A stretch of 64,000 bases of DNA from Rheum nobile (Eukaryota > Streptophyta > Magnoliopsida > Caryophyllales > Polygonaceae): assembly GCA_027886185.1 (NCBI GenBank), contig WOAB01000040.1, positions 2,170,001 through 2,234,000 of the forward strand. Reading direction: 5' to 3'. Positions 59,241 through 64,000 of this stretch are shown here, piece after piece. The notes under the pieces are model-generated. The model was not told the origin of the DNA. It made no database searches and saw only the letters and a list, made by a program, of their open reading frames with translations. Numbering within the stretch: position 1 is the stretch's first letter; every line of letters begins with the position of its first letter. The position numbers and the translations under genes are program-made.

Positions 59241-60977
59241 ATCACCAAAACTTAAACACCTCAAAAGTTACACTTTGATCTAGAACCATATCCTTTGATA
59301 TCTTTCTTCCTTCGAATAACCATATTTTCATGTCCTGCTTCCACTCACCATCAAAGATCAATATTACCAACCTACAATCTACAAAAATCAGATTTATTTT
59401 CAATTATTATAATTAAACAAAACAAAAATCATTTACCCTACATCAGTTATGCAGATGATAATGTTCTAGCATATATGAACAAGGGCCATCACACTATTAC
59501 ATTCTGTACATTTTAAATATATTCCTTCCAACAGATAACTTACCCATTACGACCGCCATTCTCTGCTTCCCAAGTAATGTGCAACCACAACAGGATTAAC
59601 TTCACTGATCGAATAGGACAAATGTCTCAAAAGTGATGAAACATGCTACTGGCACGAGTTTCCTTCTTTTCCCTTGCACCAAATTCTTAATCTCGTCAGA
59701 GAACAAACATACCTCATAATCCTCCAACCATAGGTAAAACTTGATTCTCCCTAATGGGCCTAACAATCAAACAGGCCTTTATAATTTTCACATTTCAGCA
59801 ACTCGGATACACACTAGTCACTAAACCCTAACATTTCACTATTGGCGCCAAATTGCGCATTTTTTGGAGCGAAAAAAGGCTGCTTACAAGCATCAACCTG
59901 TCATCTCAGTATCTATCTCATCTACTTTTGTTGATTTCACCATTTTAGTGTAACCTATGTATTGCATCACTGTACTTTTGCCAACTAATATTTTTCATGC
60001 GTCTTTCATAGCTGTTAATTCATAACTAACTGTCAAAATCAACGCAATTATATATACGTCACATGATACAACTGATACTACCAATGAACACGATAATCCG
60101 CCAAATTCATTCATGTTACTACTATGCAAATGCACCCGAAAGTCACTCAAAGCGACTTCATTTCAATTACAAAAGCAATCAATCTTCACCTCATTCATAC
60201 CATAACATTAATATTTAATGTATTTAGCCCATTCTTCATTTTTTCAGCCCTTTCCTATCTACTTCTATTTAACTCACCTTCAAATCGTTTTTAACCTATC
60301 TAATATTGACAATATATTGCAAGCACGCGACATTTCATATTAAAAGTGCATACCATAGTCTTATATATATAACCTATTACTTGTTTCCCGTCTGAATTTT
60401 CATGTCTTTTCCCAATATATCTTCCTCCGGAAACAACTTTCCTTCACACTCCTTCCAGCCCAAGGAAAATTACACTCGCCATTTATTATTTCTTTTTCAT
60501 TTTCCAAAACCCCAAAAAAATACATAAATGTCTTGTCATTAATTTGCTATAAATCATTTCTATTTAATCAAAAATTTCGCAATTTGAAATTCTTTTATGA
60601 ATTGCATTATTAGTTATTTTCATATTTTATTTTACTTTCTATCTCATTTCTTTATTTCGATTTTATTTTTTTTCACTTTTAAGATTATAAAAAGTAATGT
60701 TATTTTAACCCATCACATCATCAAATTTTAATTACATGTCATAATAAAATGACATTTTTAATAAGAATATATTTTCTGATGATAATTTGGTAATTGACAA
60801 CTCTAAAATTGTCATTTATGCAAAAAACGTGATTTTTTTTTTACTCGGCTCACCCAAAAGCAATTTCAATGTGAATTTTTCCCCTTATTGTATTTGGTTT
60901 GTTGCTATATATATTTTCTAGGTAAGTTGGTCATTTTCTTTACGTTTTTAGTTTTTAGTGTCCGACTTTCTCTTAGA
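59241..60977. other. AT-rich spacer, no gene recognised
   Basis: May include the 5' end of the MULE remnant: GGCGCCAAATTGCGCATTTT near 59845 is a possible terminal sequence, unproven. The rest is AT-rich with no coding signal. Confidence 0.4.
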
Positions 60978-61047
60978 AACCTCCGCTTTTAGTTTTTTTT
61001 TTGATAAGGTAAGAATTTAGACAGGAAATCACAGAAAGAATGGTTTC

Positions 61048-61350
61048 TCAGTCTATAGCATCCTTGCGGATGAGAATTATAAATTCTAAATTATCTCTAA
61101 AATCTTTCAAGGGACTTCGTTGCGTCAACTTCACAATATAGTCCGCAACAACGTTAGTTTTTCGGAAGACGTGACAAATATGCACTGAAGAAAACAATTG
61201 TATTAATACACAAAGGATATCAGAAATTAAGATTTCAATATTCCAAGGACAGTGCCAGGTTTTGTTCCAGAGGTTTATAATTGTAAGGTTACCGCATTCA
61301 ATTCGGATGTTGTTAAAGCCTAATTCATAAGCTTTAAACAATGCATTCAT
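61048..61350 (-). pseudogene. LINE RNase H-like region
   Basis: The frame reads ALFKAYELGFNNIRIECGNL, then CHVFRKTNVVADYIVKL. This corresponds to the C-terminal RNase H-like domain of plant L1-type LINEs, with D replaced by N or G in the usual ExD segment. It follows the zf-RVT region in the expected order but with frame breaks between. Confidence 0.75.
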
Positions 61351-61773
61351 GAAAGCAATGGTTTCTGTTTTTAGTGGGGTGGATAATCCACACTTTTCAC
61401 CAAAGATGAATAAGGGTTCTCATTTGCTATTTCGGAAGATATAGCCATAACTAGACTCTTCATTAGTCTTAGTGGATCCATCCGTATTTATTTTTATGAT
61501 AGTATCTGGTGGTTTTTTTCACTTCTTCTTTGGTCGTCTTCTATTTGTATTGACATTTTTTATAGTTGATCTGTACCCAAACAGTCTGGGTTTCATTTCT
61601 TTGTTTGTTTCTTATTATGAATTTGGTTTTTGATGTAAATGGGTACATCCTTAATAGGGTCCATGTCATTGTTTGTCCTTCCAAAACTTTGTTGGTTTCG
61701 GTAGAACCATATTCCTTACCAGGAAGTTAGTAGTTCTAAAAACTGTGATTTATCAGTTTTTTGTCGAATTTTC

Positions 61774-62091
61774 TCAATTAGTTCGTATGTTTTTTTTATT
61801 TCCAATGTTAAGTGATTTGATAATCCCAAGAGTATGGAGATTAATTTTTTCAATGGTTTTCATAATATGGTTACAGAGGAATAAAATATGATTAGTATCT
61901 TCAATTTGTGCCCTACAGCGAATACAACTCGGAAGAATTAAAACTCCCTTTTCAGCTAGTCTTGCTTTTGATGGGAGTCCATTTTTCATGATTTTCCAAA
62001 GAAAATTTTTAACCTTAGGGTAAGTGTCCAGTTTCCATATCCAAGAGGAATCATGGGTTGTATATCGTTTATTTTTATTAATCATGTTCAT
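61774..62091 (-). pseudogene. LINE zf-RVT region
   Basis: The minus-strand frame reads WIWKLDTYPKVKNFLWKIMK, then LPSKARLAEKG, CIRCRAQIEDTNHILFLCNH. This is the reverse-transcriptase-associated zinc-binding domain (C-x2-C...H-x4/5-C-x2-H style) found C-terminal to RT in plant LINEs. The RT domain itself is missing through 5' truncation. Confidence 0.8.
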
Positions 62092-62856
62092 GGCATATTT
62101 TGTAGAAAATCATCCATTTTTATTGGCATTCCAGTATATCTTATCCTCAATGTTATTAATTGGGATTGTTATGGATGTGATTTGCTTAGCTATGTCATCT
62201 GATACATGTTGTATAATCTTTTCTTTGTTCCATGTCTTATCTAGCAGAATAAAATCTGCAACCAATACATCAATGTTGTGTGTTGAAGATTTTGTTTAAG
62301 GGACACTTTTTGATAACCTCCGCTTTTAGTTGATGTCCCTTTCGTTCTGTCCATCTCATATATTTCAAAGACAAAATAATCATGTAACATACAATATGAT
62401 ACTTAAAAGACATTTACAAGGTATTCTAATGTAAATTACTTTTTGCAATTTTTTATAATTTTAGATCGAAAAGTAAAATTACTTTAAAATCTTAATAAAT
62501 GATACTATACATTTTTCTAAAAAAGTCAACTTTTATGAAATTTACCTAAAACATAGTAGCGAAACCGTCGAATAATATAGAAGGAAATAATAGGATGAAA
62601 ATTATTTAACATTTTCTTAATAAATGACAATATATCTTTCCCCAAAATCATCAATTTTTGCGAAATTTGCCTAAAATATAATAGTGAAACCGTGGAAGAA
62701 AATAATAATAGAATAAAAACTTTTTAACTTATTAGCTCTCAAACACCTCGCGAATGCAATAAAAAAGCAAAACCTTAAGTAGTATAGGCGGCCGCCGTCA
62801 GCCACTTTGTTGGCTTTCCTAATTTTAATTGAGCCGAAAAACCCTAGGACAATCCC

Positions 62857-63342
62857 ATGGCCGACCAAAACGTGATAGCACCTACTTTGGAGTCCATGGC
62901 AGTGAAGGAGGAACCCAAGGGTCTCTGTTTCACCGACTTCGAGTCGCGATGCGGGCACCCTTTCAACCCGTGGGGCCCCATCACCAAGTTCTACGTCCGG
63001 TTCACGGTTCGCCCGGTCCGTCAACTCTTCTACCAATTGCACGGCCGCTCGGAGTCCCGCGCGTACCACCACGAGCCGTACCGGACGGGCGTGGTGCTGG
63101 CACGTGCCTACGAGGGCGGCGCAAACCTCTGCATCTGGTCGGGCCAGATCACGGACAAGCTGCTGCACGTGGGTGGGATCGACGCGGAGATCGCGAAGAG
63201 CGTGTCGAAAAGTCTCCATGATTGGCTCATCGACATGCCCAGGATGAAGGAGTTGGTCGGAGTCGAGGTCGACATGCGAGTCGTCACGCCGGTCGTCGTC
63301 CCTGCTGGAAACGACGTCGTGTCGCATGGTATTTATGGCTAA
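62857..63342 (+). CDS. Intact 161-residue protein of unknown family
   Basis: Single exon. The ATG sits in a good plant context (CCCATGGCC) after AT-rich DNA with AAACCCTAG upstream. The coding region is strikingly GC-rich, with C or G at most third positions, while both flanks are AT-rich. The protein has a central part with FESRCGHPFNPWGPITKFYV, RFTVRPVRQLFYQLHGR, YHHEPYRTGVVLARAYEGG and ANLCIWSGQITDKLLH. The C-terminal part is DMPRMKELVGVEVDMRVVTP. I see no signal peptide or membrane helix. I do not recognise a family. The long antisense frame over it looks like a by-product of GC-rich third positions. It could be a real plant gene, a retrocopy or a transferred gene. Confidence 0.6.
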   Translation: MADQNVIAPTLESMAVKEEPKGLCFTDFESRCGHPFNPWGPITKFYVRFTVRPVRQLFYQLHGRSESRAYHHEPYRTGVVLARAYEGGANLCIWSGQITDKLLHVGGIDAEIAKSVSKSLHDWLIDMPRMKELVGVEVDMRVVTPVVVPAGNDVVSHGIYG

Positions 63343-64000
63343 GGCCGTCCCTTGATTAGGGCTCTTGATCAGGATTATGGTCTTAATAATATTATATGAA
63401 CTACAGTTGTTGACTAGGGTTTTGAAGCTGTTGCCCTTGTTGTGCTTTTTACATATATGACATGGAATAGGTTAAAGGGTGCAGGAATGACAAGGTTTTC
63501 AGCATAAAGATACCATTGATTTCCTGGGTTTCTTTGATTTTGTTATTCATAAAAGGTATACTAACATTTAATTAGTAGTATTCTATATATATATACCTTG
63601 AAAATTCGGGATTCTGAACACCTCCAATTGGAATTGCAAGAGGTTTGAGGGCAATGTATAATTTTTTTATTTTTTATTTTTTGAATGAATTCGGTAAGAG
63701 GGATATATGAGAGTTGAATAGTTAGATACGATTGAGATCTCGATCGCTTGAGAGTCAATTTTGTTAAATTAGTTTTGGGGCCGAAATGAGTGAGCGACCC
63801 ACAAGTATATTGTAATTCATTAATAGGGAAAAATGATCAGATTTTTTTGGGTCCAGACAAAAAATGATCAGATCTTAATAAACTTACTCCTGATGGATTG
63901 TAATAAACAACTTTGCTCTTAGATTATGTTTGTGTATGGTGGAAGCTTAAATGGTTTGACCAAGTTACACATAGATTAAATGATAGTTCCAATGATGAGA
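63343..64000. other. 3' flank, no gene recognised
   Basis: Likely 3' UTR of the preceding ORF, then AT-rich sequence with a short TA run near 63585. Nothing else is supported. Confidence 0.45.

Larger units (their letters stand above)
60995..62314 (-). mobile_element. 5'-truncated LINE (L1-type), minus strand
   Basis: AACCTCCGCTTTTAGTT occurs at 60978-60994 and again at 62315-62331, a 17-bp target duplication. A run of about ten T spans the left duplicate's edge (60993-61002), i.e. the poly-A tail on the minus strand. The 1,320-bp insert retains only the 3' end of ORF2 (zf-RVT and RNase H regions). This is typical of an insertion made by target-primed reverse transcription that stopped early. 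Confidence 0.88.

Noticed and set aside
62671..63327. 218-codon minus-strand frame opposite the GC-rich ORF
   Set aside because: Arg/Asp/Val-rich shadow expected from GC-biased third positions. The plus-strand frame has the better start and more protein-like sequence.
1..64000. CRISPR arrays, bacterial operons, rRNA or intact tRNA genes
   Set aside because: None seen. The repeat structure and introns are those of plant nuclear DNA.

Overview
The window is nuclear DNA from a flowering plant, most likely a eudicot. Intergenic DNA is AT-rich. Genes have short GT-AG introns. Coding matches are to plant families (U11-48K, NOI/RIN4-like, VAC14, VFB/SKIP2-type F-box, KEA antiporter, CCR/DFR-like reductase, BRCA1/BARD1-type extended PHD). 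The repeats are plant lineages: Athila, Helitron, MULE, PIF/Harbinger, hAT and LINE.

Layout. (1) 0.5-1 kb: a BRCA1/BARD1-type exon fragment on the minus strand. (2) 2.2-21.0 kb: a decayed Helitron with Rep and helicase coding on the plus strand, split by two later insertions. One is a structurally complete 12.4-kb Athila-type Ty3/gypsy element (LTRs 2720-4256 and 13624-15160, target duplication CAAAC, open gag-pol, extra downstream ORF). The other is a 1.64-kb solo LTR (19220-20859, target duplication ATAAC). (3) 21.3-24.0 kb: four short exon clusters from different genes (KEA-like, unrecognised, VAC14, CCR/DFR-like), all on the minus strand, looking like a captured-fragment mosaic. (4) 24.1-26.4 kb: AT-rich sequence with a SINE-like piece and a Helitron-type 3' end. 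(5) 26.6-30.45 kb: the best host gene, an intact four-exon U11-48K homologue. (6) 32.15-34.15 kb: two hAT-like non-autonomous elements inserted 3 bp apart, with overlapping 8-bp target duplications. (7) 35.5-37.3 kb: two small minus-strand genes, one with a DEDLYKIPPELL motif and one NOI/RIN4-like. (8) 37.3-42.6 kb: AT-rich, no gene recognised. (9) 43.9-47.0 kb: a MULE transposase remnant split by a deleted Ty3/gypsy element. (10) 49.1-54.3 kb: a 5.16-kb TTA-flanked PIF/Harbinger-like element carrying the 3' part of a VFB/SKIP2-type F-box gene. (11) 55.4-58 kb: a minus-strand LTR plus adjoining internal region of an Athila/Tat-like element. (12) 58.4-59.2 kb: a MULE N-terminal remnant. (13) 61.0-62.3 kb: a 5'-truncated LINE with a 17-bp target duplication. 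(14) 62.86-63.34 kb: an intact, GC-rich, single-exon ORF of unknown family.

Only about four loci look like working host genes. The rest is a layered record of transposition. The most unusual theme is repeated gene-fragment carriage by DNA transposons: the Helitron neighbourhood and the PIF-like element each hold recognisable pieces of unrelated host genes. Functions come from reading translations by eye. No alignments or database searches were run.
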